Source: an uncultured Clostridia bacterium (GTDB taxonomy: Bacteria; Bacillota; Clostridia; Oscillospirales; Acutalibacteraceae). Taken from it: a stretch of 64,000 nucleotides of DNA. A program made the position numbers and the translations under genes. Positions within the stretch are counted from its first letter, which is position 1; each line of letters begins with the position of its first letter. Under the pieces are notes generated by a model that was not told the DNA's origin, made no database searches, and was given only the letters and a program-made list of their open reading frames with translations. Below, one piece after another: positions 52,052-61,892 of this stretch. The stretch lies in NCBI GenBank assembly GCA_947627055.1, contig CANQUS010000004.1, positions 44,843 through 108,842 of the forward strand, in the 5' to 3' direction.

Positions 52052-54790
52052 TTAACAAAAAACTTCAAAGAAAATCGGCTGATCAATATCCGATGTAAAC
52101 AGCTTGAGGTTTTCCAAAAATTCATTCTCGTTTTTAGCAGAAATATAATTAAATCCAACAGAATTTACCCAACCCTTAGCAGACGTATTATGAGCATGTG
52201 TGATGGATTCGCTCTTCAAATGTCTCAGAAGATTTGTACCTGAATTGTTGCAAAGCATGATTCTGATATTTCCGCGCAAATCCTTATCCCATATGGAGTT
52301 CATATCATAGAAGAAGCTAAGATCACTTATTATCAGGAAGCATAACTCCTTGCTGACAGCCGCATGACCCATAAATGTTGAAGCTGACCCATCTATACCG
52401 TTTGTACCCATATTGCAGAAAACATTTACGGTAGGATTGATTTTAAATCTGTTTGCAAACATAATCGTGCATCCTATGGCAAGGTGAAGCAATGAGTTAT
52501 CCGGCAGACAACCGATAAGCCTTTCAACAGCATAAAGCTGTGAATATTTATCTGTATGCTCAGACGGGATAGAGTTCTGCGCTTTCTCCCAAGTCTTAGC
52601 GTATTCACCGTTATTATGAATATCGCCCGCTAACTCAACAAATTTATCAAAGAAATATTTCTGAGAACACTCAAAGATCCTTGATAGCTTGCGATACGTA
52701 TCAGCAACCAAACCGTCCTCTGCTACTCTCCAATGACCAAGAGACTTTTTCTGAGCCCTGAGCCTGGGAAGAATAGGATCATTCAGCGATCTTCTTCCGC
52801 CGACAGTGATAACAACGTCCGCCCAAAGCTCATCGTTAAATTTTTCATTGTCATAATTGCGAAGAATAGGCGTAGACAGGAATGTGTATTTTCCATCATA
52901 ATTTGAAATTGCGTCAGTGATTACAACGCAGTTGAATTTTTCGGTAAATGCCTCAATCGAGCGGCGTTCTGCTTCAGAAAGCGGATGATTTTGACAATAC
53001 AAAATAAGGACTCTGTTCATTTTTTTGAGTCTCTCAACCTTGGCTTTCCATATATCAATGCTGTCTTCGACTGTGATCCTTTCAATTACACGATATTTCT
53101 TGTCAAGCTTTAGTACCCTGGGATCCGGGACGGGACGTTCAATGCTTGCGATAGGTATATTTATATGAACCGGACCTGTACCATGATGGTTGACCTCAAG
53201 CAGAGCGTCACAAATAAGTCTCCTTGTTTCCCAATCGCCCAAAGAACCGCTTGTAACAGGGAGCGTGACACTTTTCTTAACTACGCTTCCATACATATTG
53301 GTCTGCGGAATCGTCTGATCCTCGTTCTGTCCTAAAACGCAGGGATACCTGTCTGCAGTTATAACAACAAGGGGAACGTTCTGATAGAATGCCTCGGTAA
53401 CAGATGTGAGATAGTTGGATGCGGCAGTACCCGAAGTACAGCACATAACCACTGTTTGTTTAAGCTTAAGCGCAAGCCCCATTGCAAAAAATCCCGCACT
53501 TCTCTCATCTATTATACTGTAAGTTTTAAAATACGGATCAGCTTCAAATAATCTGGCAAGGTTAAGATTCCTTGAGCCAGAGGAGATCACAACGTGCTTT
53601 ATGCCGTACTGCTTGATGAGTGTTACCAATATTTTACAGCGCGCAAAATCCTGCGATACAGCCGGGATAGGTTTACTTTCATCTACCTCAATATTATCAT
53701 CAAATTCTTTTATTACCTTCTTAGCCGCAAGTGCGTTTTTGAGCCATTCAAGGCTTATTTCTGCCTCTCTGCTCATAATTTTGTCAATAGAATTATAATC
53801 TATCGGTTCAAAAAGCGAATCGTCAGTTAATATTCTGTTTGCATCTGTAACTAACCTGTCAGTAAAGTTAAACGTATTTGCAAGCGACCTAAATCTTGAG
53901 TAGCCTCTGTTTTTATTTGTAATAGAAATAAAATTCTTCTTAAAAATCATCGCAAAGCATGTGCCGTGACATGAGTCCGTTACAACAAATTGCGCGTTGC
54001 TGAGATAGTAAAGCCAATCTTCAACCTGAAGATTTTCAATACAGTTATCCATATCCATAAGTTCTTTATTCTTTTCAAACTTCCAGAAAAATCCGTCAAG
54101 CAGGTTGATGATTTTAATACCGCCGAGTTTTCTTGAGATATGGAGCAGCGCCTGCTTCTTCTCAGGGGTAGGATCAAGAATATATGCTGCTATAAATGGC
54201 TCAGTTTCACGATGTGAGGACTTCTCGGCAAGAGGCTTGTACACAGTATCGGGATCAACGAGGAATACAGGATCAAGTACCTGCACAGCGTCAACACCGT
54301 AAACATCCTTACAGAGTCTCACGCCGTCGTCTTCTCTCAATGAAATCGCGTCAAAGCGCTTCATATATCCTGAAATTATCTTTCTTTCCTCTTCAGGCGC
54401 AAAATCAATAGAATGTCCAAAAGATGTGGCATATGTCAATTTTTTCTTACTTCCGTCAGCAAAACTCAGATAGAACAGCTTGCCGAAATTCTTGCTGATA
54501 CCGTAATTCCAAAGCTGGTCGGAGCCGAGAAGAAAAGTATCGCAATAGTCATTAAGCTTATAAAACTCTTCCATTTTCAGCTTCGGGCTTATGTCATAAT
54601 GTTCCTCTGCAAATCTTCTCGAATGAGTATTAGCATGCTCTATATCGGCACTCTGCACCATTTTATCTATCATCAAAACAGAGTACCCGAGTGATTTTAC
54701 AACAGTATTCAGAGCATAGTATGTCATAATACTTCCGTAATTACAACCGCTCCAAACTCCCAGTATACCAACGTCATATTTCCTGTCCAT
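52052..54790 (-). CDS. Fusion of polysaccharide pyruvyltransferase and MenD-like ThDP enzyme
   Basis: The 912-residue protein has two enzymes in one chain. Residues about 5-340 are polysaccharide-pyruvyltransferase-like (WSGCNYGSIMTYYAL, FLLGSDQLWN, VLDPVFLV, TDSCHGTCFAMIF). Residues about 385-912 are a full-length MenD-like ThDP decarboxylase-ligase: SSGSRNLNLARL, the catalytic Glu in IIDERSAGFFAMGLAL, VVMCCTSGTAASNYL, DRYPCVLGQNEDQT, and the ThDP-Mg site GIDGSASTFMGHA followed by SDLSFFYDMNS. The join is continuous with no frameshift; ATG 54790 follows AAGGAG. The pyruvyltransferase half would add a pyruvyl group from PEP to a sugar; the MenD-like half would add a decarboxylated 2-oxo acid to an acceptor. 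No menaquinone genes are nearby, so the role is likely surface glycan or metabolite synthesis (inference). Confidence 0.9.
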   Translation of the reverse strand: MDRKYDVGILGVWSGCNYGSIMTYYALNTVVKSLGYSVLMIDKMVQSADIEHANTHSRRFAEEHYDISPKLKMEEFYKLNDYCDTFLLGSDQLWNYGISKNFGKLFYLSFADGSKKKLTYATSFGHSIDFAPEEERKIISGYMKRFDAISLREDDGVRLCKDVYGVDAVQVLDPVFLVDPDTVYKPLAEKSSHRETEPFIAAYILDPTPEKKQALLHISRKLGGIKIINLLDGFFWKFEKNKELMDMDNCIENLQVEDWLYYLSNAQFVVTDSCHGTCFAMIFKKNFISITNKNRGYSRFRSLANTFNFTDRLVTDANRILTDDSLFEPIDYNSIDKIMSREAEISLEWLKNALAAKKVIKEFDDNIEVDESKPIPAVSQDFARCKILVTLIKQYGIKHVVISSGSRNLNLARLFEADPYFKTYSIIDERSAGFFAMGLALKLKQTVVMCCTSGTAASNYLTSVTEAFYQNVPLVVITADRYPCVLGQNEDQTIPQTNMYGSVVKKSVTLPVTSGSLGDWETRRLICDALLEVNHHGTGPVHINIPIASIERPVPDPRVLKLDKKYRVIERITVEDSIDIWKAKVERLKKMNRVLILYCQNHPLSEAERRSIEAFTEKFNCVVITDAISNYDGKYTFLSTPILRNYDNEKFNDELWADVVITVGGRRSLNDPILPRLRAQKKSLGHWRVAEDGLVADTYRKLSRIFECSQKYFFDKFVELAGDIHNNGEYAKTWEKAQNSIPSEHTDKYSQLYAVERLIGCLPDNSLLHLAIGCTIMFANRFKINPTVNVFCNMGTNGIDGSASTFMGHAAVSKELCFLIISDLSFFYDMNSIWDKDLRGNIRIMLCNNSGTNLLRHLKSESITHAHNTSAKGWVNSVGFNYISAKNENEFLENLKLFTSDIDQPIFFEVFC

Positions 54791-55017
54791 ATTTTAACTC
54801 CTTAATTATATGATAAAATCATATAGTAGTCACTAATCATTTTTATTATAACAAATGCTAACAAAAAAAGCAAGAAAAAATAAGCATTTTAACATCATAT
54901 TTATGCATCGTTCATGGTAAAATGAAGTCGGAAAGAAAAATGTGGAAACGTGAAAAGTCATAACGAAGTTGATATAATTAAGATACTACCCAAAACCATA
55001 TCAAAAGGAGGTTCGCT

Positions 55018-55200
55018 ATGACTCAAACAGATTATACCACAAACCGCAGAAAAAACAAACGCTTTTATAATAAAATAAAGAAAATATATAGAGATACTTT
55101 TTTAGCAAAAAATAAATAAGACTGAAATCGCACAAATAATAGGCATTCCACGCTCTACAAAGAGTTGACCGTGAATCAGTTTAGCCGTTGGGTACTGACC
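55018..55200 (+). pseudogene. Degraded IS30-like transposase N-terminus (possible)
   Basis: ATG 55018, after AAAGGAGG, opens a 33-residue basic frame (MTQTDYTTNRRKNKR...). In shifted frames the next pieces read KTEIAQIIGIPRST and YKELTVNQFSRWV. In order, this resembles the N-terminal segment of an IS30-type transposase with its DNA-binding helix, broken by two small frame changes. The catalytic DDE part is absent. This is pattern recognition; the short frame could instead be a small basic protein. Confidence 0.4.
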
Positions 55201-55262
55201 CAAAATATAGAAAGAATACTTTGCACAAACATATCAGGCGATCGAAAAAATTCAAGTAATCC

Positions 55263-55892
55263 TTACAAATACGCAGAAGCATCTGCATCTACACCAAAAT
55301 CGGCATTTAACATAAAGCGTATCTTTCTAATTTCACCATCAGGATCATCACAAATCATCAGATGTGACATAACGCAAGCACCCGCTGCGCCTGTGTTCAT
55401 AACATCCGATACATTGTCGTGTGTTACACCTCCGATGCCGAGAACAGGTATAGCGACACTGTGTACAATCTCAGAAAGATATTTAAGGCCTCTCGGCTCA
55501 AGTCCTTTTTTGCAATCGGTAGCGAAAATGTGTCCCGCGATCAGGTATGACGCTCCAAGTTGTTCTGTGTATACTGCTTCCTCAGCGCTGTGCACTGAAA
55601 CACCTATTGCTTTAAAGCCTCCCAGCTTATCATAATTTTTGATAAACAGTGAATACGGGAGGTGTATGTCCGCAAAAAGACTTTGTGCGGCTTGAATATC
55701 GCTGTTGATCGAAAACGGGATGCTATACTTTGAACAAATTTTCGAGCACTTTTCGGCAAGCTCACAGAGTGCGGTGTGCGACAGTTGTTTTTCCCTAAAA
55801 ATTATTCTGTCAGGTCTTGCGGAGGCGATTTTATCCATACGTGTTAAAAAATCTTCTCTGCAAAGTCTGCTGTTTGTCACTGCAAATAGCAT
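55263..55892 (-). CDS. thiE: Thiamine phosphate synthase / TenI-like protein
   Basis: A 209-residue TIM-barrel protein of the ThiE/TenI family. IIFREKQL contains the conserved Arg-Glu-Lys, ASYLIAGHIFATDCKKG and VLGIGGV are family segments. ThiE joins the thiazole and pyrimidine phosphates; TenI aromatises the thiazole. Sequence alone does not separate them securely, though the last position in the thiGH operon fits either. The long frame begins at a GTG overlapping the thiH stop; ATG 55892 follows GGGTGA and is preferred. Confidence 0.85.
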   Translation of the reverse strand: MLFAVTNSRLCREDFLTRMDKIASARPDRIIFREKQLSHTALCELAEKCSKICSKYSIPFSINSDIQAAQSLFADIHLPYSLFIKNYDKLGGFKAIGVSVHSAEEAVYTEQLGASYLIAGHIFATDCKKGLEPRGLKYLSEIVHSVAIPVLGIGGVTHDNVSDVMNTGAAGACVMSHLMICDDPDGEIRKIRFMLNADFGVDADASAYL

Positions 55893-55897
55893 AATTA

Positions 55898-57019
55898 TCA
55901 CCCGATAAGCCTAATATAGTCCGTAAAGACAGGCTGTAATCCGCGAGAATGGAGCATCGCCTTCACATCATCAACACTTCTCGGATCGGAAATGTCGAAC
56001 TGCTCATCACCTTTTTCGGCGTCGGAATGTCCGCCAACGCCAACGCTCACACCTGCAGAAATTTTAGTCGCACACATTCCGACAACATTATCACGAAAGC
56101 CTGCTCGTTCGCGGGTCGAAATAGTTATTCCCGCATACGGAAGCAAAAGTCTGTACGCAGTCATGACCTGCAAAAGCTGTGTTTCGTGTACATCGCGTGG
56201 ATTATTTTCGCTGTTGTTTATATAGGGGCGAAGTCTCGGAACGGAGAACGAAACCTCCGCATGAGGGTATCTTTTTTGTATAAGAAAAGCATGGACACCT
56301 GCGGCAAACGCATCTCTCCTGAAGTCGTCAAGACCCAAAAGCGCGCCGAAGGAGACTCCGCGCATACCTGCAAGTACGGCTCTTTCCTGAGCATTAAAGC
56401 GATAGGAAAAAACTTTTTTGGGTCCTCGCACATGAACCTCGTTATATTTTTTGCGGTTATATGTTTCCTGATAAACACAGACGAAGTCCGCACCCTTTTG
56501 GTGAAGATATTTATATTCGTCAAGGTCAACAGGATAAATCTCTATGCTTATCGTTGAAAAATACTTTTTAGCAAGCTCTATCGCGTCTCCGATATAATTT
56601 ACGTCCGACATATTGCGCGATTCGCCCGTAAGGATAAGAATATCCTGTAATCCCGTTTCAGCTATTGCAGCATATTCCTTTTCTATCTCATCCATTGTTA
56701 GCTTTGCGCGATGAATCCTGTTTTTGCAGTTAAATCCACAGTAAACACACTCATTTTCACAGTAATTTGCGATGTACAACGGTGTAAAAAGTGAAACCGC
56801 GTTTCCAAACTGACGTCGAGTTTCTAATTGAGCCTTTTGAGCCATTTTTTCAATATATGGAGTCGCGGCTGTCGATAGAAGAGCAGCATAATCATAAAAG
56901 TCTATATGCTCCTTGACGAGGGCGTTTTCCACGTCACTCTCCGAAAACGCTTCAAAGTCATATTTATCATATATTGACATTACTTCCTCAAGCAAGCTGT
57001 TGTCGCTAATATCATTCAT
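55898..57019 (-). CDS. thiH: 2-iminoacetate synthase (radical SAM)
   Basis: Cleaves tyrosine to dehydroglycine for thiazole synthesis, the anaerobic alternative to ThiO. The 373-residue protein has the radical SAM cluster motif CENECVYCGF (CX3CX2C) near residue 87 and ThiH features such as TGESRN and the C-terminal ATKISAGVSVGVGGH. The frame starts three codons upstream at 57028, but AAAGGA directly precedes that codon, so ATG 57019 is better spaced. Use of ThiH fits an anaerobe. It sits between thiG and thiE. Confidence 0.94.
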   Translation of the reverse strand: MNDISDNSLLEEVMSIYDKYDFEAFSESDVENALVKEHIDFYDYAALLSTAATPYIEKMAQKAQLETRRQFGNAVSLFTPLYIANYCENECVYCGFNCKNRIHRAKLTMDEIEKEYAAIAETGLQDILILTGESRNMSDVNYIGDAIELAKKYFSTISIEIYPVDLDEYKYLHQKGADFVCVYQETYNRKKYNEVHVRGPKKVFSYRFNAQERAVLAGMRGVSFGALLGLDDFRRDAFAAGVHAFLIQKRYPHAEVSFSVPRLRPYINNSENNPRDVHETQLLQVMTAYRLLLPYAGITISTRERAGFRDNVVGMCATKISAGVSVGVGGHSDAEKGDEQFDISDPRSVDDVKAMLHSRGLQPVFTDYIRLIG

Positions 57020-57033
57020 ATATCTCATTCCTT

Positions 57034-57801
57034 TCAGTCAGCGAGAAAACCCGTCAACGGGCTTGACGCTTCTCCCGTAAACGGCAGAACCCTGCCCGGC
57101 TTTGAAAGATATGCAAGTCTGCCGCTTTCTATCGCGAGCTTGAACGCCTGAGCCATCATGGTGACATCTCCAGCAGTTGCGACGGCAGTATTAGCCATGA
57201 CCGCATCTACACCAAGCTCCATAGCTTCGCAAGCCTGTGACGGTCTGCCTATACCCGCGTCAACTATAATGGGCAGTTCGATCTCCTCCACGAGTATTTT
57301 TATAAAATCCTTTGTTGCAAGACCCTTGTTGCTTCCGATAGGCGCGCCGAGAGGCATAACGCTTGCCGCGCCCGCGTTCACAAGGTCGCGCGCGGCATTA
57401 AGGTCTGGGAACATATATGGCATTACGATAAACCCCTCCTTTGCAAGAATCTCCGTAGCCTTTATCGTTTCATAATTATCGGGAAACAGGTACTTTGAAT
57501 CGTGAACGATCTCGAGCTTTACGAAATCTCCGCAGCCAAGCTCCCTCGAAAGCCTTGCTATGCGAACAGCCTCCTCTGCGGTGCGTGCCCCTGATGTATT
57601 CGGCAATAGTGTTATTCCTTCGGGAATATAGTCGAGGATATTCTCCTCTCCGCCATTATTTGCACGTCTTAACGCTAAGGTAGCTATCTCTACGCCGCCG
57701 TGTTTTATAGCGGCGTTAACAAGCTCAAGAGAAAACTTGCCAGAGCCGAGAATAAAACGAGAATTAAATTCATGACCACCAATAACCAGTTTATCTTTCA
57801 T
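57034..57801 (-). CDS. thiG: Thiazole synthase
   Basis: Builds the thiamine thiazole from deoxyxylulose phosphate, dehydroglycine and thiocarboxylated ThiS. The 255-residue protein is normal length. The Schiff-base Lys lies in FVKLEIVHD near residue 100, and other motifs are [27 protein letters not shown] and [12 protein letters not shown]. First gene after the TPP riboswitch. ThiS and ThiF are not in the window. Confidence 0.97.
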   Translation of the reverse strand: MKDKLVIGGHEFNSRFILGSGKFSLELVNAAIKHGGVEIATLALRRANNGGEENILDYIPEGITLLPNTSGARTAEEAVRIARLSRELGCGDFVKLEIVHDSKYLFPDNYETIKATEILAKEGFIVMPYMFPDLNAARDLVNAGAASVMPLGAPIGSNKGLATKDFIKILVEEIELPIIVDAGIGRPSQACEAMELGVDAVMANTAVATAGDVTMMAQAFKLAIESGRLAYLSKPGRVLPFTGEASSPLTGFLAD

Positions 57802-57834
57802 AAAGTTATACCTCCTAAACTAATGTTGTAAAAT

Positions 57835-57982
57835 AATAAAAAAGAACTCCCTGCAAGGAAGCTCTGCAAAAAGTCGCGCAATACGCAAAGCACAAAACTC
57901 CCTACACCGTATAAACGGTCAGGTTCGACGGGTAAGAGGCGCTACCTCACTCTCAGAACAATTTGATTGACTCCCCGGTTCG
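57835..57982 (-). ncRNA. TPP (thi box) riboswitch with terminator
   Basis: On the minus strand the aptamer runs from GGGGAGTC to GTAGGGAG (about 57895-57980) with the thi-box core CTGAGAGTGAGG and ACCCGTCGAACCTGACCG. A stem AGAGCTTCC/GGGAGTTCT (about 57843-57866) followed by TTTTTT forms the terminator before thiG. Thiamine pyrophosphate would turn the operon off. Confidence 0.95.
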
Positions 57983-58009
57983 TAGGATCATATATCAACT
58001 ATTGCTATA

Positions 58010-58038
58010 ATTATAAAACCGTTTTGCGTAGTTGTCAA
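58010..58038 (-). promoter_or_regulatory. Promoter of the thi operon
   Basis: Minus-strand TTGACA (58033-58038) and TATAAT (58010-58015), 17-base spacer, just upstream of the TPP riboswitch. Confidence 0.8.
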
Positions 58039-58160
58039 GGTAATCACTGAATAAATAAGTTTTTCCGATTAAAACTAATGTATAATAATTCATCATTTAT
58101 TTAAGACATGTAGGATATGTTCCCATTCTTTTTTATAAAAATCATTTTCCCGTTTATCGT

Positions 58161-58189
58161 TTGACAATTTGGGACAAAATATATATAAT
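58161..58189 (+). promoter_or_regulatory. Consensus promoter far upstream of the DUF6270-like gene
   Basis: TTGACA (58161-58166) and TATAAT (58184-58189) with exactly 17 bases between. It is about 240 bases before the start codon, so the transcript would have a long leader (58197-58430). I see no known riboswitch in that leader. Confidence 0.65.
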
Positions 58190-58430
58190 ATATTTGTAAA
58201 GCATTGGTATAAAAAATAATGAACAACTGTTAAAACTTGAAAGCGAAATCTAAACTTGTCATTTAGTGACATAATAACCTTTTAACATTAAAGATGGCAG
58301 ATAATATTCTACAATACGCTTATGTTTTATATTTATCACTAATACAGTGTTATCCGCTATGATGTCAATGGTGCTTATATAAACAAGTGGTTAATTTTTT
58401 TAATTATATTTTAGAGCTGGAGGAAATATT

Positions 58431-59741
58431 TTGAGTAAGGATATACATTTGAGTATGAGAAGTTCATGTATTCCAAGAGACATTTTTGGTTTTCATGTAA
58501 ATTCCTCTGAAGATAAGGACGATATGAATATTATAGTAGACAGGTATGTTCAAACGATCAGTCCTATATCGGCGATAGAAACAAGGTCACTGAACAACAA
58601 GGGCATGGATATTGCCCTATCAAATGCGCTATCCGGTAAAAGGTCGGAAAATGTACCCAACTTCAAAAAGCGAAATTTCAGGCTTGACTTGGAAAAAAGA
58701 GTTTTCGATTATCTTTTTGAGTGCCAGTCGGATTATCTTATAACGGATACGGCAGGGTGCAGATTTGATATTGTTAAGTTTTTTGACGGCTCGCACGAGA
58801 TCTCCATTACAGCCGACCCGTGGTTTATCAGTACCATAAAGGAACTTAAGCGAGAGGGCTACATCTACTACGATGATTATAGGGTCATAAAATCCGACGA
58901 GGAGGTTATCGCCTTGTTGGATAAGTACCTTCCGATTTACTATAACAAGATGCTTGAGCGTTACCCTGTTGATAAAATCATTTTCGTTGACGTTCGTCCA
59001 ACTATCTTTTATATGACAGATAACAAGAATTTTATCGGAGAGTATAACAGAGAGCTTAGAGAATCTAACGCAAGAAGAATTGCTTTCGGGTTAGAAAAAA
59101 CAAAGGAAATTCTAAAGGGCTGTCACGTAATACCGTTTCTGGATTTTGCCGTTGGAGATTTGAAACACAAGTGGGGTCCCCACAGTATGCACTACACTAT
59201 TGAGTATTATCAATACGGATACGAAGCTATGAAGGTCATTCTCTGCGGCAACTACGACAGAGCGACGGAAGAGAGAAAGCTGTTAGAGCTTAAAGAAAAG
59301 TACAGTCAGATTTACTATGATAGGTACAGCGGCGTAATCAGTGACGGCGTTGAACTTATGAGACGAAAAATCGCCGAAAAGGAAAAGTATGCTAAATATA
59401 CGGAATATCTAAAGAGGTTTATTATTAACAATAATACAGACAACGTCGTCAATTATTTTAAGAAGCATAACTATACGCACTGCGCTTTTTACGGCTATAC
59501 CCATATATCAAAGGTATATATAGAAATTCTTAAAAAATACGGTATAACAATCGACTACATTATTGAAAATAACATGGCAAACATCAATAATATAATTCCT
59601 GTTGTCAGGAGAGATGCCGAGTCATATCCCAAAACAGATGTCATCATTATTGCTGACATAAATGGTATTGATAAAATAAAAGAAAAGCTTGACGCAAAAA
59701 CACCGATACCGCATACAGATGTGTATGAAATATTGAATTGA
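58431..59741 (+). CDS. DUF6270-like protein with C-terminal Rossmann-like domain, function unknown
   Basis: A 436-residue cytoplasmic protein. Its opening HLSMRSSCIPRDIFGF resembles the conserved GSCVSRDIF start of the DUF6270 family, and later SISPISAIETRS fits the family's next block. The last 90 residues (CAFYGYTHISKVYIEILKKYG ... IIADINGID) form a separate alpha/beta segment of the kind attached to surface-polysaccharide proteins. Family members are found in glycan loci; no activity is established. The start is TTG 58431 with GGAGG 8 bases upstream. It stands alone, with a 240-base leader and its own terminator. Confidence 0.7.
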   Translation: MSKDIHLSMRSSCIPRDIFGFHVNSSEDKDDMNIIVDRYVQTISPISAIETRSLNNKGMDIALSNALSGKRSENVPNFKKRNFRLDLEKRVFDYLFECQSDYLITDTAGCRFDIVKFFDGSHEISITADPWFISTIKELKREGYIYYDDYRVIKSDEEVIALLDKYLPIYYNKMLERYPVDKIIFVDVRPTIFYMTDNKNFIGEYNRELRESNARRIAFGLEKTKEILKGCHVIPFLDFAVGDLKHKWGPHSMHYTIEYYQYGYEAMKVILCGNYDRATEERKLLELKEKYSQIYYDRYSGVISDGVELMRRKIAEKEKYAKYTEYLKRFIINNNTDNVVNYFKKHNYTHCAFYGYTHISKVYIEILKKYGITIDYIIENNMANINNIIPVVRRDAESYPKTDVIIIADINGIDKIKEKLDAKTPIPHTDVYEILN

Positions 59742-59776
59742 TATTCTTGACATAATTTATTAAGGCAAATGTTCTG

Positions 59777-59816
59777 AGAGCATATTCTGCGGCAAATGCG
59801 GGATATGCTCTTTTTG
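59777..59816 (+). terminator. Terminator after the DUF6270-like gene
   Basis: AGAGCATAT pairs with ATATGCTCT, followed by TTTTT. Confidence 0.8.
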
Positions 59817-59865
59817 ATTATGCGGTTTTTATTTTTGTACATAGTGAAAATGACTTTAAAAATTA

Positions 59866-59912
59866 AAAGGCTGCGTTCAAAAGCCTTAAAAAGGCTCGAA
59901 CGCAGCTTTTTA
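59866..59912 (-). terminator. Terminator after gpmI
   Basis: AAAAGGCTGCGTTC and GAACGCAGCTTTTT form a long stem, with a nested AAAGCC/GGCT hairpin. T-runs on both sides make it bidirectional. Confidence 0.8.
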
Positions 59913-59926
59913 CATTTACATATTTT

Positions 59927-61444
59927 TTACTTGATCAGGCTCTCGCCGGTCATTTCCTCAGGCTGTTCAAGACCGAGAATGTGAAGCATTGTCGGAGCAA
60001 TATCAGCAAGCCTGCCGCCCTCGCGAAGCTCACACGGATAACCGACTACGCAGAACGGAACAGGGTTTGTTGTATGCGCGGTAAACGGAGAGCCGTCCAC
60101 GTCGACCATTTTATCAGCGTTGCCGTGGTCTGCCGTGATAAGAGCAACACCATTCATCTCCCTGATAGCCTCAACGACCGTACCGACACATTTGTCGACC
60201 GCCTCAACTGCCTTAACAGCGGCGTCAAACACGCCTGTATGTCCGACCATGTCACAGTTTGCGAAGTTGAGGATTATGACATCATACTTGCCGCTCTTGA
60301 TCGCAGGGACAAGCTTGTCTGTGACCTCATACGCGCTCATCTCGGGCTTTAGGTCATACGTTGCGACGCCCGGAGACTTAACAAGGATCCTATCCTCACC
60401 GGGATACTGTTTCTCAATTCCGCCGTTAAAGAAGAATGTAACATGGGCATACTTTTCTGTCTCGGCAATTCTGAGCTGGGACATTCCCTTATCGGATATA
60501 TACTCACCGAGTGTATTTTTGAGTGACTGCGGCTTGAACGCGACCTCGACATTAGGCATAGTCGCATCATACTGTGTCATGCAAACATATGTGAGAGGGA
60601 AAAAGCCGTTTCTTCTCTCAAATCCGTTAAATTCGGGATCAACAAAGGTGCGTGTTATCTCCCTTGCCCTGTCGGGGCGGAAGTTAAAGAATATCACGCT
60701 GTCATTAGGCTGGATCGTCGCACCGCCGTCAACGACTGTGGGAATGACAAATTCGTCTGTGACTTCATTCTTATAGGAGTTTTTGACAGCACACACGGGA
60801 CAAGCAGCCTTCTCTCCTTCGCCGTAAACCATAGCAGCATATGCCTTTTCTACACGCTCCCAGCGATTATCACGATCCATAGCATAATATCTGCCCATAA
60901 CAGTGGCTATCTTGCCTACACCGATCTCCTCTGTTTTAGCTACGCACTCCTTAATAAAGTCAACGGCGCTTGACGGCGGAACATCACGCCCGTCGAGGAA
61001 AGCATGGATATAGACCTTATCAAGTCCTTTTTTCTTTGCAAGCTCAAGAATACCGTATAAATGCGTATTGTGACTATGCACTCCTCCGTTTGAAAGAAGT
61101 CCCATCAGGTGGAGAGCCGTGCCGTTCTTAAGCGCGTTATCCATCGCATTGACGATTGCTTCATTATCCTTGAGCTTATCCTCCTCGATAGTCTTGGTTA
61201 TCCTCGTAAGCTCCTGATAAACTATGCGTCCCGCACCAATATTTGTGTGACCGACCTCGCTGTTTCCCATCTGTCCGTCCGGCAAACCTACATCAAGTCC
61301 GGAAGCGCCGATCTTAGTCACAGGATTGTTATCAAGAATTTTATCTATATTGGGTCTTTTGGCTGCTTTGATAGCATTTATGCTCTCCTCCCCACAGCCG
61401 ATGCCGAAACCATCTAGGATCATAAGAATAAGAGGTTTTTTCAT
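59927..61444 (-). CDS. gpmI: 2,3-bisphosphoglycerate-independent phosphoglycerate mutase
   Basis: Converts 3- to 2-phosphoglycerate using two manganese ions. The 505-residue protein has the full iPGM length. The phospho-Ser is in [15 protein letters not shown] near residue 62, other metal ligands are in the N-terminal [19 protein letters not shown] and [10 protein letters not shown] segments. ATG 61444 follows AAGGAAG by 9 bases; a TTG directly upstream is less likely. Third of the glycolysis genes in order pgk-tpiA-gpmI, separated from tpiA by 450 bases, so it may have its own promoter. Confidence 0.97.
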   Translation of the reverse strand: MKKPLILMILDGFGIGCGEESINAIKAAKRPNIDKILDNNPVTKIGASGLDVGLPDGQMGNSEVGHTNIGAGRIVYQELTRITKTIEEDKLKDNEAIVNAMDNALKNGTALHLMGLLSNGGVHSHNTHLYGILELAKKKGLDKVYIHAFLDGRDVPPSSAVDFIKECVAKTEEIGVGKIATVMGRYYAMDRDNRWERVEKAYAAMVYGEGEKAACPVCAVKNSYKNEVTDEFVIPTVVDGGATIQPNDSVIFFNFRPDRAREITRTFVDPEFNGFERRNGFFPLTYVCMTQYDATMPNVEVAFKPQSLKNTLGEYISDKGMSQLRIAETEKYAHVTFFFNGGIEKQYPGEDRILVKSPGVATYDLKPEMSAYEVTDKLVPAIKSGKYDVIILNFANCDMVGHTGVFDAAVKAVEAVDKCVGTVVEAIREMNGVALITADHGNADKMVDVDGSPFTAHTTNPVPFCVVGYPCELREGGRLADIAPTMLHILGLEQPEEMTGESLIK

Positions 61445-61447
61445 CAA

Positions 61448-61892
61448 TTATCTTCCTTTCATAATTCTGATAGAATTATTTTGCCGCGCACACTCACATC
61501 TTGATATATACAATTGTGAACGCGTGTGTGAGCTTCAGGTCATGCCCGGCAAGTGCGTAGACTGTCTTTTTGTTTTTATGAACCATGCGAAAAATCGTGT
61601 CGATGACCGCGTCATTTTTGCTAAACTCACAAACGCGGTCGAACATTACTCATTCTGTTGCAACAACATAATTTATCATGAGAACGCGCTTGCAGCTGAT
61701 GTCGGCTTCTTTGTGAGCCGACAGGTACATTACTCCTTGCCTTTTTGCGGACAAAAACCGCTTTCATGCCTGTTTGAAGAGATATATAAACTCTCCTGAA
61801 ATATTTGAAAGCTCATATAATTGCTTCGCGGCTTCTGACCTTGTCAAAAAAACCTTTCCTTCAAGGTCGTATTAAAATATATCAGGCGACTG
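61448..61892. other. Gap between tpiA and gpmI
   Basis: A 445-base stretch holding a GACCTTG/CAAGGTC hairpin (about 61837-61868), perhaps the tpiA terminator, and a GTCGGCT/AGCCGAC hairpin (about 61704-61725). A plus-strand frame of about 75 codons after ATG 61576 has no ribosome site. The minus-strand AATTCTATCAGAATT (about 61463-61477) is a palindrome near the gpmI start and might be an operator. Confidence 0.4.

Noticed and set aside
52052..54790. Menaquinone synthesis by the MenD-like half
   Set aside because: No other men gene lies nearby, and the fusion to a pyruvyltransferase points elsewhere.
61576..61799. Plus-strand frame of about 75 codons between tpiA and gpmI
   Set aside because: There is no ribosome site before the ATG, no recognisable family, and it overlaps hairpins.
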